The notes below the pieces were generated by a model. The model ran no database searches. It was not told where the DNA came from and saw nothing but the letters and a program-made list of their open reading frames with translations. A stretch of DNA of 64,000 nt from an uncultured Saprospiraceae bacterium (GTDB lineage: Bacteria; Bacteroidota; Bacteroidia; Chitinophagales; Saprospiraceae): the NCBI GenBank assembly GCA_938015435.1, contig CALLPN010000003.1:372001-436000 (forward strand), written 5' to 3'. This document shows, piece after piece, positions 1-9,957 of this stretch (the first letter of the stretch is position 1; each line of letters starts with the position of its first letter). The position numbers and the translations under genes were made by a program.

Positions 1-3000
1 ACGAACCAATTCTTTTTGGTACTGTAGCTCTTATGAAAGATGGAAGCATCGTAAAAGGTGTAGAAACTGATCTTGATGGTAACTATTATTTTTCAGATAT
101 CAATCCTGGCATGTACGATGTCGAAGCTAGTTATGTTGGATATACTGCAGCTAGACTAACAGGCGTAGTCGTGAAAGCAGATAAGTCTAACAAACTAAAC
201 CTTCAGATCGCTGAAGGTGTATTGGCAGATGAGATTGTAATTACGGAATACAAAATTCCTCTTATCGAATTTGATAATACAACTACTGGTGGTACAGTTA
301 CTTCTGAGGATATAAAATCTCTACCTACAAAAAGTGTAAATGCAATAGCCGCTACTACAGCAGGTATTGCAGCACAAGATGGTAGCGATGATGTTTCTGT
401 AAGGGGAGGTCGTCCAGATGGTACTGTTTATTATATAGATGGTGTTAGGGTAACTAATGCAGCACTTATTCCTCAGTCAGAGATATCACAATTGCAAGTA
501 ATTACCGGTGGTATAGAAGCTAAGTATGGTGATGTAACAGGTGGACTTATCTCGCTTACTACCAAAGGACCATCACAGCAATACTCTGCTGGTGTAGAAG
601 TAGAAACATCAGAACTTACTGATGCATATGGCTATAACCTTCTAAGTGCTAACGTATCTGGTCCTATCTTGAAAAGAGACGATGGACAATCTCTAATCGG
701 ATTTAGATTCTCAGGTCAGTTTTTGCAAATCGATGATGTTTCACCATCAGCAGTTGGAGTGTATAGAGCTTCAGAAGAAGATATCGCAGCTCTTGAGGCA
801 GATCCATTATATTTCATAGGTACTACGCAGAGACCAAATGTTGAGCAGTTTAAGAATGCACAATTACTCGATGCTCGACCTAATAATCAAAATACAGATA
901 TTGATCTTACAGCAAAAATAGATGCCTTGATCACAGATAATATTGACGTCACCTTCTCTGGCTCATATTATGATAGAAGTGATTTCTTTACACCTGGTTT
1001 AAGAGACGGTGGTGAAGGATGGTCAATGTTTAACTGGCAGAATAATCCAGAATTCAAAAGAAATGGATATAGAGGTAGCTTTAGGTTCCGTCACAAAATT
1101 GGACAGCAGGCCAACGATCCTTCTCTTACAGAAGAAGAAAGAGCAGAATTAGGTAAAAATATGCTTAAGAATATTTCTTACTCTATCCAAGTTGGAGTAG
1201 AGAAAGATAAGTCTAGTCAAGAAGACATCAGATTCGAAGATAGACTTTTCGAATATGGATACTATGGTAAGCAAGAGCGTAGATGGCAAGCGGTAGAAAG
1301 CGCAATTTCTAATGTTGATACTTGGACAGGAGAAATTATTGAAGTGGGTAATCAATCATTTGCCCATCAGGGTGCAAGAGAAGTTGTAGAAAACTTTATA
1401 CCAGGATCAATTAATCCAGTACTTTCTGCCTACAATACAATTAACGGTTTGCCGGAAACTGAATTTAGAACTTCTTTTAGTAACCTTTTCGGAAATGTAG
1501 GAAGAGAATACAATAGATTCGCAAGATCTGAACAAGATGTATATAACGGTAATTTAACTGTATCGTTTGATCTTACTCCAGGAGGATCAGAAAAAGGTAG
1601 ACATAATATTCAACTTGGATTTGCAGTAGAACAAAGAGTTAATAGAGCCTATAGTATTGCTCCTCGTGGTCTTTGGCTAGCAGCAGGTGTCAACGCTAAT
1701 AATCATATTGATGGTGTTAATACTGATATTATTGTTGGAACATTTGCATCTAGCGAAATTCCTTTAGACACAGTATTTCAACAATATCAAAATGCTATAG
1801 AAGCCAATAGTGATGCTAAGTTCTTTAGATCAATAAGGACTCTTCTCAATGATACAGCTCTAGAAGAGTATGTAAATGTTGATGATATAGATCCTTCACT
1901 TCTTTCATTAGGAATGTTCTCTGCAAGAGAGTTAAACGATGAAAGGATAGTATCTTATTACGGTTATGATTACACAGGAGAAAAGCTTTCAGGTGATGTA
2001 ACTTTTGAAGATTTCTTTACTAGTAGAGGCGCTGATGGATTGAGAGATTTCAAAATAGGAGCAAATAAGCCAATATATGGTTCTGCATACATCCAAGATA
2101 AGTTCGCTTATAAAGATATTATCTTTAAGATTGGTCTAAGAATGGATTATTTTGATGCTAATACTAAAGTACTCAAGGACAACTATTCTTTATATGATAT
2201 TTTGACTAAAGATGAGTTTTTTGCTGCAGGCGGTGGTCCTGCTTCAGTACCTGGAGATGCTAAAGTATACTTAGCTGGAGAAGGTTCAGATGAGGTAATA
2301 GCATTTAGAGATGGAGATACATGGCTGCAGCCAAACGGTACAGCTACAAGTCCAGCCTTATTGTTTGAAAGTGCTGTAGTACCTGCTTATGCAGCAGGAG
2401 ACAATTTGGTAGAGATAAGAGAAGATGGATTTGATGTAGACGGTTCATTTGAAGATTACGCACCACAGATAAACTGGATGCCAAGATTGGCATTCTCTTT
2501 CCCTATATCTGATGAAGCTGGATTCTTTGCTCATTACGATGTTCTATACCAAAGACCTACATCTAATAATATTCAGACAGCGCTTAACTACTTCAATCTT
2601 GGAGCAGGTAACCTGATCAACAATCCAAACTTGAAGCCAGTACGTACTGTGGATTACGAAGTAGGGTATAAGCAGAAACTGACTAGCTCTTCTGCTATGA
2701 CATTATCTGCATACTACAGAGAGCAAAGAGATATGATTCAAAGAAGAGTATTTACTAACGTACCTTCTCCGATCTTCCAATACGAAACCTATGATAATCT
2801 AGATTTTGGTACGGTAAAAGGATTCTCATTTACTTATGATAGAAGAAGAGTAGGAAACTTAAAGTTAACTGCTACATATACATTACAATTTGCTGATGGA
2901 TCAGGATCGGATGCTAATTCATCAGGAGGTCTCAATACAAGAGGACCAATTAGAAACTTAATCCCTCTTTCTTATGATGAAAGACATAGAATTACATCGA

Positions 3001-3518
3001 CTATAGATTACAGATATGGATCAGGTAAGAAATATACTGGACCAAGAATCGGAGGTATGGACATATTTGCTAACACAGGACTTAATATGATTGTAAATGC
3101 CGTTTCGGGTAGACCTTATACCAAAAGACAAACAGTTCAACAGTTTGGTGGTGTAGGATATGAAGGTGCTATTAACGGTGCTAGATTACCATGGAGCGCA
3201 ACTATTGATGCCAGATTAGACAAATCATTTGATCTAAGTACTGGAGGAGAAGGTGGTAGACCGATTTACTTTAATGTATATCTGCGTGTACAAAACCTAT
3301 TGAACACAAAAAATGTATACGGAGTTTACTCGTTTACTGGATCAGAAAAAGATGATGGTTATTTAGTTTCTTCATTTGGACAAGACAGAACATCGCAAGT
3401 ATCTGCTAATGGCCAATCTGAAGAAGTATTCTTAGCTCAATATAATTATAGATTATTGCAACCTGGATTCTTTTCGTTGGCGAGAAGAATTTATATAGGA
3501 GCAACTGTTAATTTCTAA
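1..3518 (+). CDS. TonB-dependent receptor, 5' truncated by window edge
   Basis: This is an outer-membrane beta-barrel receptor for TonB-driven uptake, SusC/CarboxypepD_reg type. The reading frame is open from base 3, upstream of the first Met codon at 33, and that upstream part (EPILFGTVAL) completes a carboxypeptidase regulatory-like domain, so the true start lies outside the window. Visible parts in order are the regulatory-like domain (with YYFSDINPG and YDVEASYVGYT), a plug domain with VRGGRPDGTVYYIDG and AKYGDVTGG, then a long barrel region rich in alternating aromatic strands, ending in a terminal Phe (GATVNF) as outer-membrane proteins do. At least 1171 residues are present. It lies 52 bp before a giant secreted protein and a PorV-like barrel, so the three probably form one operon. 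The substrate cannot be told. A passive role in surface-protein assembly is also possible for this family context, but that is inference. Confidence 0.93.
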   Translation, partial: EPILFGTVALMKDGSIVKGVETDLDGNYYFSDINPGMYDVEASYVGYTAARLTGVVVKADKSNKLNLQIAEGVLADEIVITEYKIPLIEFDNTTTGGTVTSEDIKSLPTKSVNAIAATTAGIAAQDGSDDVSVRGGRPDGTVYYIDGVRVTNAALIPQSEISQLQVITGGIEAKYGDVTGGLISLTTKGPSQQYSAGVEVETSELTDAYGYNLLSANVSGPILKRDDGQSLIGFRFSGQFLQIDDVSPSAVGVYRASEEDIAALEADPLYFIGTTQRPNVEQFKNAQLLDARPNNQNTDIDLTAKIDALITDNIDVTFSGSYYDRSDFFTPGLRDGGEGWSMFNWQNNPEFKRNGYRGSFRFRHKIGQQANDPSLTEEERAELGKNMLKNISYSIQVGVEKDKSSQEDIRFEDRLFEYGYYGKQERRWQAVESAISNVDTWTGEIIEVGNQSFAHQGAREVVENFIPGSINPVLSAYNTINGLPETEFRTSFSNLFGNVGREYNRFARSEQDVYNGNLTVSFDLTPGGSEKGRHNIQLGFAVEQRVNRAYSIAPRGLWLAAGVNANNHIDGVNTDIIVGTFASSEIPLDTVFQQYQNAIEANSDAKFFRSIRTLLNDTALEEYVNVDDIDPSLLSLGMFSARELNDERIVSYYGYDYTGEKLSGDVTFEDFFTSRGADGLRDFKIGANKPIYGSAYIQDKFAYKDIIFKIGLRMDYFDANTKVLKDNYSLYDILTKDEFFAAGGGPASVPGDAKVYLAGEGSDEVIAFRDGDTWLQPNGTATSPALLFESAVVPAYAAGDNLVEIREDGFDVDGSFEDYAPQINWMPRLAFSFPISDEAGFFAHYDVLYQRPTSNNIQTALNYFNLGAGNLINNPNLKPVRTVDYEVGYKQKLTSSSAMTLSAYYREQRDMIQRRVFTNVPSPIFQYETYDNLDFGTVKGFSFTYDRRRVGNLKLTATYTLQFADGSGSDANSSGGLNTRGPIRNLIPLSYDERHRITSTIDYRYGSGKKYTGPRIGGMDIFANTGLNMIVNAVSGRPYTKRQTVQQFGGVGYEGAINGARLPWSATIDARLDKSFDLSTGGEGGRPIYFNVYLRVQNLLNTKNVYGVYSFTGSEKDDGYLVSSFGQDRTSQVSANGQSEEVFLAQYNYRLLQPGFFSLARRIYIGATVNF

Positions 3519-3570
3519 TAGTCAAGACCAAATACGACTACTACATTAGATCATATTAAACATCAACAAG

Positions 3571-6500
3571 ATGAATTCAATTAAAAGAATAATTAGTATA
3601 TGTGTCATGGTGGCGATTGCCCAATTGGGAGTGGCACACATTAACCCTAATCTAGCTCCAAAAGACAATGGAAGCAGTGATAACCCAGATTTTAATACTA
3701 GTCTAAGAGAGGATTGTTTAGAAGCAATCAATACGACTAATCTTAATATAAATAACGTAAGAGCATTACTCCAAGTTGGAGGTGATGTATGGTGGGACCT
3801 TGATAATGGTTCTTATATCGTACCAAAACAAGCGAATAGAGAAGATGAAGTATCGGCTATTTTCTCAGGTTCTGTTTGGGTAGGTGGATTGACTCCTAGT
3901 GGAAGTATCAAGTTAGCTGCAGGACCAAATGGAGCATACTACAATAGACAAGGAGCAGTAGATTGGTATTCTGGACCATTAGATGTTGATGGAATTACGG
4001 ATAAGCCAATTTGTGAAGATTGGAATACTTTTTTCAAAGTTGATGGTACAAGTGTTAGAAATGCCGTAAAGCTTTTTGATAAAGATCCATTAGCATTTGA
4101 TTGTGAAATGATTGGGAATGATGTAAAGTTCTGGCCAGGAAAAAATAATCCTTTTTGGGGATTAGAGTATGATTTTGATTTGCCAGTAGATCAGTCTTTA
4201 GGTGCATTCTGGGATGAGCCAGGAGTAGATGGAAATGGTGATGGTGTATATAATCCTTGTGATGGTGATTTTCCAATCATTAATATTAGAGCTTGTGAAC
4301 CGATATCTAGAAAAGCGGCATTCGAATTGATTCCTGATGAAATGACTTTCTGGATATATAATGATAATGGTGGTGCTCACCGTATTTCTTTTGCAACTCC
4401 TATCCAGATGGAAGTGCAAGTGCAGGCATTCGCTTATGCGACTAATGATGCAGTCAATGATATGACTTTCAATAGGTATAAATTGATTAATAAAGGATCT
4501 GAGGACATCAGAGAGACATACTTTGCTATGTGGGTAGATCCTGATCTAGGTTGTTACCAAGATGATTATATCGGATGTGATGTAGGAAGAAGTCTTGCAT
4601 ATGTATATAACGAAGATGCTGTTGATGGTATAGAAGGAGGAGAAACATGTGATGGTGTAAATACTTATGGAAGTAATGTTCCAATTCTAGGTATAGATTA
4701 TTTTAGAGGTCCTAGAGGTCCAAAAATATATTGTAGAGATATCAACGGTAATATCCTTACTCAAGAAAATGAAGAAGATCCGACTAAATTAGATACAATT
4801 TTCTGTGATCCTCCAATTGGTTCTGGTGATTTCGACACACTTTTAGAAATTGGAATGTCAGCTTTTATGTATATGAATAATTGCGGCGTAGGAAATCCTC
4901 CGGCGGCAACATGTGATGCTGGACAGTCTACTGAATTTTACGATATCATGAGAGGTATTTGGTTAGATGGAACTCCAGTTACCGTTGGTGGTAATGGATA
5001 TAATCCTGGAAGCGAGGATGTTACTCAATATGTATTCCCTAGTGATCCTAATGATGAAAGTGAAGATGCTTGGTCAATGTGTACAGCTGATCTTCCGTTT
5101 GGAGATAGACGTATGCTCCAAGTTACTGGTCCACTATTACTTCAACCGCAAGCCACAAATGAGCTTATCGTTGGAGTAGTATTCGTACCAGACGAAGAGA
5201 GTTACCCATGTCCTGATTTATCAAGATTGCGTACTGCAGATGATTTAGCACAATCTTTATTTGACAACTGTTTTGATATCACAGATGGTCCTGATGCTCC
5301 AGATGTATGCGGAATAGAGTTAGATCAAGAAATCATAATGACTTTATTTAATCAATCTACGTCAAATAACTTTGAGCAGTTATATGAAGAAGAAGATTTA
5401 CAGATAGCAAATGCCACTGTAGAGCCTGAAGAGAAACTGTATAAATTCGAAGGATATCAAATCTATCAACTCGTTAATGGAGGAATATCTCCTTCTGAAT
5501 TGAATAATATTGATAAAGCAAGATTAGTATTCCAAACGGATCTAAAAAATGAGATAACAGAACTATTTAACTGGACACCTCAAATAAGTCCTATAAGTAA
5601 CGCTATTATATATACTTCATCTTTAAAAGTAACAGGAGCTGATCAAGGAATTAAGAATAGTTTGAGTCTTAAAGAAGATCAGTTTGCAACAACTGCTGAT
5701 CCTAGATTGGTCAATAACAAGACTTACTACTACATGGCTGTTGCGTATGGATTTAATGAATATGCCAAGTTTGAAGAGAATACGGGTAATGGACAACCAA
5801 GACCTTATATTGAAGGAAGGGGTAATATTAAAACGTATGCTTTCACTCCAAGACCGATCATTTACCAAGAGTTACTTTCAAGTTATGGTGATGTACCTTC
5901 GATTACAAGAGTCGATGGTGTAGGTTCTGGACTGAATTTCATAGATATGGAAGATGGTATGTATGATAAGATCTTAGAAGCTAGTGTTAATGGTGCTGCT
6001 GCGGATGGTGTAACTTATAAAAAGAACGCTGGACCAGTTAATATCAAAATCTATAATCCTCTAGATGTTGAAGAGGGAAGGTTTAGGCTTGAGTTTTATG
6101 GTACAGAATTAGATGAAAATAACTCAACTAACTTTTTAGGTTCAGATACAAGATGGAGATTAACAAATCTTGAAGATAATACTGTAATAGAATCAGATAC
6201 TACTATCAATGAATCTGGAGAGCAGCTTATTAAAGAATATGGTTTCTCTATCGAGTTAAATCAAATAGCTGAACCAGGTGGGGAAGTAGAAGTGAATAAT
6301 GGAGCAGTAGGTAGTTCGTTAGATTACGATGATGTAAATGCAGCAAACTGGTTTACAGCTATTCCAGATGGAGGTTTAGGTAATGGAGATAGATTATTTG
6401 ATTGGATTGGTAATAAAGAAGCTGGTGATCCAACAGATCAAGATCCGAAAAACGAACTCAAGGGAGTTAGTACTGCATTCTATCCATTTACTATGGCTAG

Positions 6501-7785
6501 ATACGCTCTTCCAGCGGAAAATGAACCAGTCTATGTAACTCCAGCTTTTAAAAGAGGCCATGGTTTTTTAATTGACCCTGTTCAAGTGCAAGCAGAATAC
6601 GGTTCTTTATTATTAAATCAAGACCTTAATAATGTTGATATTGTAATGACTTCAGATAAGTCAAAATGGAGTAGGTGTGTTGTAGTAGAATCAGCAACGA
6701 CTGATTATACGATGACAGCAGGATTACAAACACAAGGAAATAGAGGACAATTTGATATAAGAGCAGCAGCATCTGTAGATAAAGAAGGTAACCCTGACGA
6801 CTCAGGTACAGAAGGTATGGGTTGGTTTCCTGGATATGCAGTCGATGTAGAAACTGGAGAAAGGTTAAATATATTTTTCAGTGAAAACTCAGTTTATGAT
6901 GAAGATATGGCTGAATTCTTGTCAGAAGGTGCTACTGGTGGAGATATGATCTTCAATCCAACTAGTCAATTCATTACTCCAGATTCTCCAGAATCACAGC
7001 CAGATTTCGGAATCTTTAATCTTGTGGGTGGAGGACAACACTTTGTATATGTTACTCGTCAAAAATACGATGGGTGTGAGTTGTTATTTGGTGACTTACA
7101 ACCAAGTAACAATCCTTCAGTTAAATTTAATGGATTATCACTTGTAACATGGTCGGCATTTCCTATTAATTCTGTTGGTGAAAACAATGCTTTGTTATCA
7201 GTAGCAGATGGAATTATTCCAAATGATCTTACTATAAAGCTTAGAGTATCTAATCCATTTGGATTTGCTTCTGAAGTCGATCAAATTGGTGACGGGGACA
7301 ATGATAAGTATGATGGTGCAAAAATTGGCGGTTACCCAACATTCGAATTCGAAATAGACGGTGCATCTGCTAGAGCATTAGCAGCAAATGAATATGAAGG
7401 AGCATTGGAAAACGTAAATGTAGTTCCTAATCCATACTATGCTTACTCAGCATACGAAAGATCAGAGTTTGATAACACTGTCAAAATTACAAATCTACCA
7501 GCACGAGCAGATATCACTATCTACTCATTAGATGGTAAGTTTATCAGAACTTTCCTACGAGATGAGCAAGACATTATCAAGTCTTCCGACTTTCCAGTAC
7601 AGACTCAGCTTGGTTTCCCTGATGTATCTTGGGATCTTAAGAACAATAAAGGAGTACCTGTTGCTAGTGGTGTCTATCTGATCCATGTAAGGGCTGAGAT
7701 AGAAGTAGATGGCCAAGTGCAAATAGAGGAAAGAGTAATCAAATGGTTTGGAATTGGACGTAAATTCGATCCATCTAGTTTATAA
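3571..7785 (+). CDS. Giant secreted protein with T9SS-type C-terminal domain
   Basis: This 1404-residue protein has an N-terminal signal peptide (about residues 1-22, ending LGVAH) and no catalytic motif I can recognise. It is acidic, with many Asp/Asn/Gly turns and scattered cysteines in the first half (for example around residues 140-180 and 320-450), as expected of an extracellular protein. The last ~120 residues hold a FlgD-like immunoglobulin segment (VVPNPYYAY, then ITIYSLDGKFIRTF, then NNKGVPVASGVYLIHV) that matches the general pattern of T9SS type A sorting domains. It is followed by an extra tail (WFGIGRKFDPSSL), which is unusual because the sorting domain normally ends the protein. 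It sits between the TonB receptor and a PorV-like gene, which suggests export by T9SS. The function is unknown. Confidence 0.85.
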   Translation: MNSIKRIISICVMVAIAQLGVAHINPNLAPKDNGSSDNPDFNTSLREDCLEAINTTNLNINNVRALLQVGGDVWWDLDNGSYIVPKQANREDEVSAIFSGSVWVGGLTPSGSIKLAAGPNGAYYNRQGAVDWYSGPLDVDGITDKPICEDWNTFFKVDGTSVRNAVKLFDKDPLAFDCEMIGNDVKFWPGKNNPFWGLEYDFDLPVDQSLGAFWDEPGVDGNGDGVYNPCDGDFPIINIRACEPISRKAAFELIPDEMTFWIYNDNGGAHRISFATPIQMEVQVQAFAYATNDAVNDMTFNRYKLINKGSEDIRETYFAMWVDPDLGCYQDDYIGCDVGRSLAYVYNEDAVDGIEGGETCDGVNTYGSNVPILGIDYFRGPRGPKIYCRDINGNILTQENEEDPTKLDTIFCDPPIGSGDFDTLLEIGMSAFMYMNNCGVGNPPAATCDAGQSTEFYDIMRGIWLDGTPVTVGGNGYNPGSEDVTQYVFPSDPNDESEDAWSMCTADLPFGDRRMLQVTGPLLLQPQATNELIVGVVFVPDEESYPCPDLSRLRTADDLAQSLFDNCFDITDGPDAPDVCGIELDQEIIMTLFNQSTSNNFEQLYEEEDLQIANATVEPEEKLYKFEGYQIYQLVNGGISPSELNNIDKARLVFQTDLKNEITELFNWTPQISPISNAIIYTSSLKVTGADQGIKNSLSLKEDQFATTADPRLVNNKTYYYMAVAYGFNEYAKFEENTGNGQPRPYIEGRGNIKTYAFTPRPIIYQELLSSYGDVPSITRVDGVGSGLNFIDMEDGMYDKILEASVNGAAADGVTYKKNAGPVNIKIYNPLDVEEGRFRLEFYGTELDENNSTNFLGSDTRWRLTNLEDNTVIESDTTINESGEQLIKEYGFSIELNQIAEPGGEVEVNNGAVGSSLDYDDVNAANWFTAIPDGGLGNGDRLFDWIGNKEAGDPTDQDPKNELKGVSTAFYPFTMARYALPAENEPVYVTPAFKRGHGFLIDPVQVQAEYGSLLLNQDLNNVDIVMTSDKSKWSRCVVVESATTDYTMTAGLQTQGNRGQFDIRAAASVDKEGNPDDSGTEGMGWFPGYAVDVETGERLNIFFSENSVYDEDMAEFLSEGATGGDMIFNPTSQFITPDSPESQPDFGIFNLVGGGQHFVYVTRQKYDGCELLFGDLQPSNNPSVKFNGLSLVTWSAFPINSVGENNALLSVADGIIPNDLTIKLRVSNPFGFASEVDQIGDGDNDKYDGAKIGGYPTFEFEIDGASARALAANEYEGALENVNVVPNPYYAYSAYERSEFDNTVKITNLPARADITIYSLDGKFIRTFLRDEQDIIKSSDFPVQTQLGFPDVSWDLKNNKGVPVASGVYLIHVRAEIEVDGQVQIEERVIKWFGIGRKFDPSSL

Positions 7786-7796
7786 GATAATGATTT

Positions 7797-7826
7797 AAGG
7801 AAGCATCATTTCGGTGATGCTTCCTT
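7797..7826 (+). terminator. Hairpin between giant secreted protein and PorV-like gene
   Basis: A perfect 12-bp stem (7797-7808 with 7815-7826) closes on a 6-base TTTCGG loop. No long T run follows, so this may be a partial terminator or an mRNA-stabilising hairpin that sets a different expression level for the downstream barrel gene. Confidence 0.6.
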
Positions 7827-7847
7827 CTAAACAATAAAAGAAACGCA

Positions 7848-8900
7848 ATGAAAAAATCAATACAATCATTACTACTTATATCTGCTTTCATGGTTACCGC
7901 ATTTGCAGTGATGGCAGGTAATCCAGATAGACAAGGTGAAGCTGGTGCATCTGAGTTACTTCTTAATCCATGGGCACGTAGTGCAGGTGTTCATTCTATG
8001 AGCACAGCTAGTGTGTCAGGGATAGAAGCGATGCGTATCAATGTAGCTGGACTCGGAAGAATGAATAGCGGCGAATTTATGGTAGCTAATACAAGACTTT
8101 ATGAAGGTTCTACATTAGGTATGAATACAATAGGCTTTGCAACTAAAGTCGGCGAAAGTAGCGCCTTTGGTGTGACACTGACTTCAATGGATTTTGGCGA
8201 TATAGATATCACAACAGTAGACCAACCCGGAGGTACTGGAGGTACTTATTCTCCAAGCTTTTTCCAAATAGGATTAGGATATGCTTATACATACGAAAAC
8301 AAGATTTCTGTCGGTATGCTTGTAAGAGGTATTTCTGAATCTCTGCCATCTGCATCTGCCTTTGGGATAGCATTAGATGCTGGTGTGCAATATGTATCAG
8401 GAGCAAAGGATAATTTTAAATTAGGTATCTCTCTAAGAAACACTGGTTCATCTATGGAATTTGGAGGAGAAGGACTCTCTTTTCAGACTAATGCTGAGGC
8501 TGATAATGGTAACCCATATAATCTTACAGTAAATAGTAGAGCAGAGGATTTTGAATTACCTTCTATGCTTAATATCGGACTGTCATATGACTTTTATATA
8601 GGAGAAGAAAATTTCATTAGAGCAATAGGAAACTTTACCTCTAATGCATTCTCTACGGATCAATTAGGTGTTGGTGCTGAGTTTTATTTCAGAGACTTAG
8701 TAATACTTAGAGGTGGTTACAAACAAGATCTTGATATAACTGAAGGTCAAAGAAATATTTATACTGGCGCCGCAGCAGGAGTATCATTTATGATTCCTAC
8801 TAAGAAAGATAGCGAGCGTAAATTTATTATTGACTATGCCTACAGAACTACGGATCCATTTAACGGTACACACAGTTTGTCGCTTGGATTAGCTTTCTAA
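7848..8900 (+). CDS. PorV/PorQ family outer-membrane protein
   Basis: This 350-residue protein has a signal peptide (residues 1-23, ending AVMAG) and the PorV/PorQ (UPF0164) signature start of the mature part: SELLLNPWARSAG followed by NVAGLGRMNSGEF. It is a predicted 14-strand FadL-like barrel and ends in an aromatic residue (LSLGLAF). In T9SS organisms PorV is the outer-membrane shuttle that receives cargo from the translocon and passes it to the attachment complex, and PorV-like paralogues often sit next to a specific cargo gene. The placement directly behind a 1404-residue protein with a sorting-like domain suggests a dedicated pair. Whether it is the housekeeping PorV or a paralogue cannot be decided here. 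Confidence 0.82.
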   Translation: MKKSIQSLLLISAFMVTAFAVMAGNPDRQGEAGASELLLNPWARSAGVHSMSTASVSGIEAMRINVAGLGRMNSGEFMVANTRLYEGSTLGMNTIGFATKVGESSAFGVTLTSMDFGDIDITTVDQPGGTGGTYSPSFFQIGLGYAYTYENKISVGMLVRGISESLPSASAFGIALDAGVQYVSGAKDNFKLGISLRNTGSSMEFGGEGLSFQTNAEADNGNPYNLTVNSRAEDFELPSMLNIGLSYDFYIGEENFIRAIGNFTSNAFSTDQLGVGAEFYFRDLVILRGGYKQDLDITEGQRNIYTGAAAGVSFMIPTKKDSERKFIIDYAYRTTDPFNGTHSLSLGLAF

Positions 8901-8960
8901 ACATAGTTATTTGAACTATTTAGAATAAAATTGACTTAATATTAGTCAACTAGATATATA

Positions 8961-8993
8961 GATAGGCGCTTCTCAATTTGAGGAGCGTCTATC
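8961..8993 (+). terminator. Intrinsic terminator after PorV-like gene
   Basis: A 14-bp stem with two G-U pairs (8961-8974 with 8980-8993) and a 5-base AATTT loop is followed by a T/A-rich stretch. It lies between the surface-protein operon and greA and ends the former. Confidence 0.75.
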
Positions 8994-9005
8994 TTCATTA
9001 TTATA

Positions 9006-9013
9006 TATCTTTG
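9006..9013 (+). promoter_or_regulatory. Bacteroidota -7 element for greA
   Basis: The sequence TATCTTTG matches the TAnnTTTG -7 consensus exactly. It lies 32 bp before the greA ATG, giving a leader of about 28 bases. No convincing -33 TTTG is seen at the usual spacing. Confidence 0.65.
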
Positions 9014-9045
9014 TAATAATATCCAACAATTATAAAAATAAGATT

Positions 9046-9519
9046 ATGTCAGATATATCGTATATGACTCAAGGAGGCTATGACAAAGCTAATGGTGAGT
9101 TAGAGCATATGAAAACTATAGGAAGAGCTGCAGCATCTAAGGATATAGCCGAAGCTAGAGAAAAGGGAGATCTATCAGAAAACGCTGAATATCATGCAGC
9201 TAAAGATGCCCAAGGCTTGCTAGAAGCGAAAATCAATGAATTGGAAAAAGCACTTGCTAATGTGCGAATCATCGATGCAAGTCAATTGGATAACTCGACC
9301 GTAACTATATTATCTAATGTGAGAATGCTTAATCTCAAAGTTAAAAAAGAGATCACATATCAGATAGTATCAGAAACAGAAGCGGACCTTAGAAATAAAA
9401 AAATATCTGTCAATTCTCCAATTGCAAAAGCGTTATTGGCAAAAGTAGTAGGTGATGTGGTTGATGTAACAACTCCAGCAGGAGCAATACAATTTAAAAT
9501 ACTCGAGATCACACTTTAG
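9046..9519 (+). CDS. greA: Transcription elongation factor GreA
   Basis: GreA enters the RNA polymerase secondary channel and stimulates cleavage of backtracked RNA. The 157-residue length is typical. The N-terminal coiled coil carries the conserved acidic tip in KGDLSENAEYHAAK (around residues 42-55), and the C-terminal FKBP-like domain ends in a conserved region (NSPIAKALL ... GDVVDV). It is probably the first gene of an operon with the HIT gene, whose start codon follows its stop after a single base. Confidence 0.97.
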   Translation: MSDISYMTQGGYDKANGELEHMKTIGRAAASKDIAEAREKGDLSENAEYHAAKDAQGLLEAKINELEKALANVRIIDASQLDNSTVTILSNVRMLNLKVKKEITYQIVSETEADLRNKKISVNSPIAKALLAKVVGDVVDVTTPAGAIQFKILEITL

Positions 9520-9520
9520 T

Positions 9521-9913
9521 ATGTCGACAATATTTACGAAAATAATTAATGGTGATATACCGTGTCACAAGATCGCTGAAGACGATAAGTACTTCGCATT
9601 CTTGGATATAAATCCAGTCAAAACTGGACATACTCTAGTCATACCTAAGCAAGAAGTAGATTACATTTATGATCTAGAAGATGAAGTATTGGCTGGGTTA
9701 AATGTATTTGCTAAAAAAGTGGCCTCTGCAATAAGAAGTGCTTGTCCATGTAATAGGATAGGAATAACAGTAATAGGGTTAGAAGTACCTCATGCACATG
9801 TACACCTTATTCCGATTGATAAACTCAATGACATGAGTTTTGAAAAACCAAAGATGAATCCAACTCAAGAAGAGTTAGCTGAAGTAGCCGATAGGATAAG
9901 ATCTTTTATATAG
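9521..9913 (+). CDS. HIT family hydrolase (Hint-like)
   Basis: This 130-residue protein has the histidine triad PHAHVHLIPI near residues 90-99 and the N-terminal IFTKIINGDIPCHKI typical of bacterial Hint proteins, which hydrolyse AMP-lysine or adenosine phosphoramidate-like nucleotides. The start lies two bases after the greA stop codon, so the two are co-transcribed; the greA-HIT pair is common in Bacteroidota. The exact substrate is not predictable. Confidence 0.93.
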   Translation: MSTIFTKIINGDIPCHKIAEDDKYFAFLDINPVKTGHTLVIPKQEVDYIYDLEDEVLAGLNVFAKKVASAIRSACPCNRIGITVIGLEVPHAHVHLIPIDKLNDMSFEKPKMNPTQEELAEVADRIRSFI

Positions 9914-9957
9914 AATAAGCAAGCTCTATATTGAGCAATAAGTATAATAGTACAATC

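Noticed and set aside
4967-5179. A 70-codon + frame inside the giant secreted protein gene
   Set aside because: It overlaps in another frame of a well-supported gene and shows no independent coding features.
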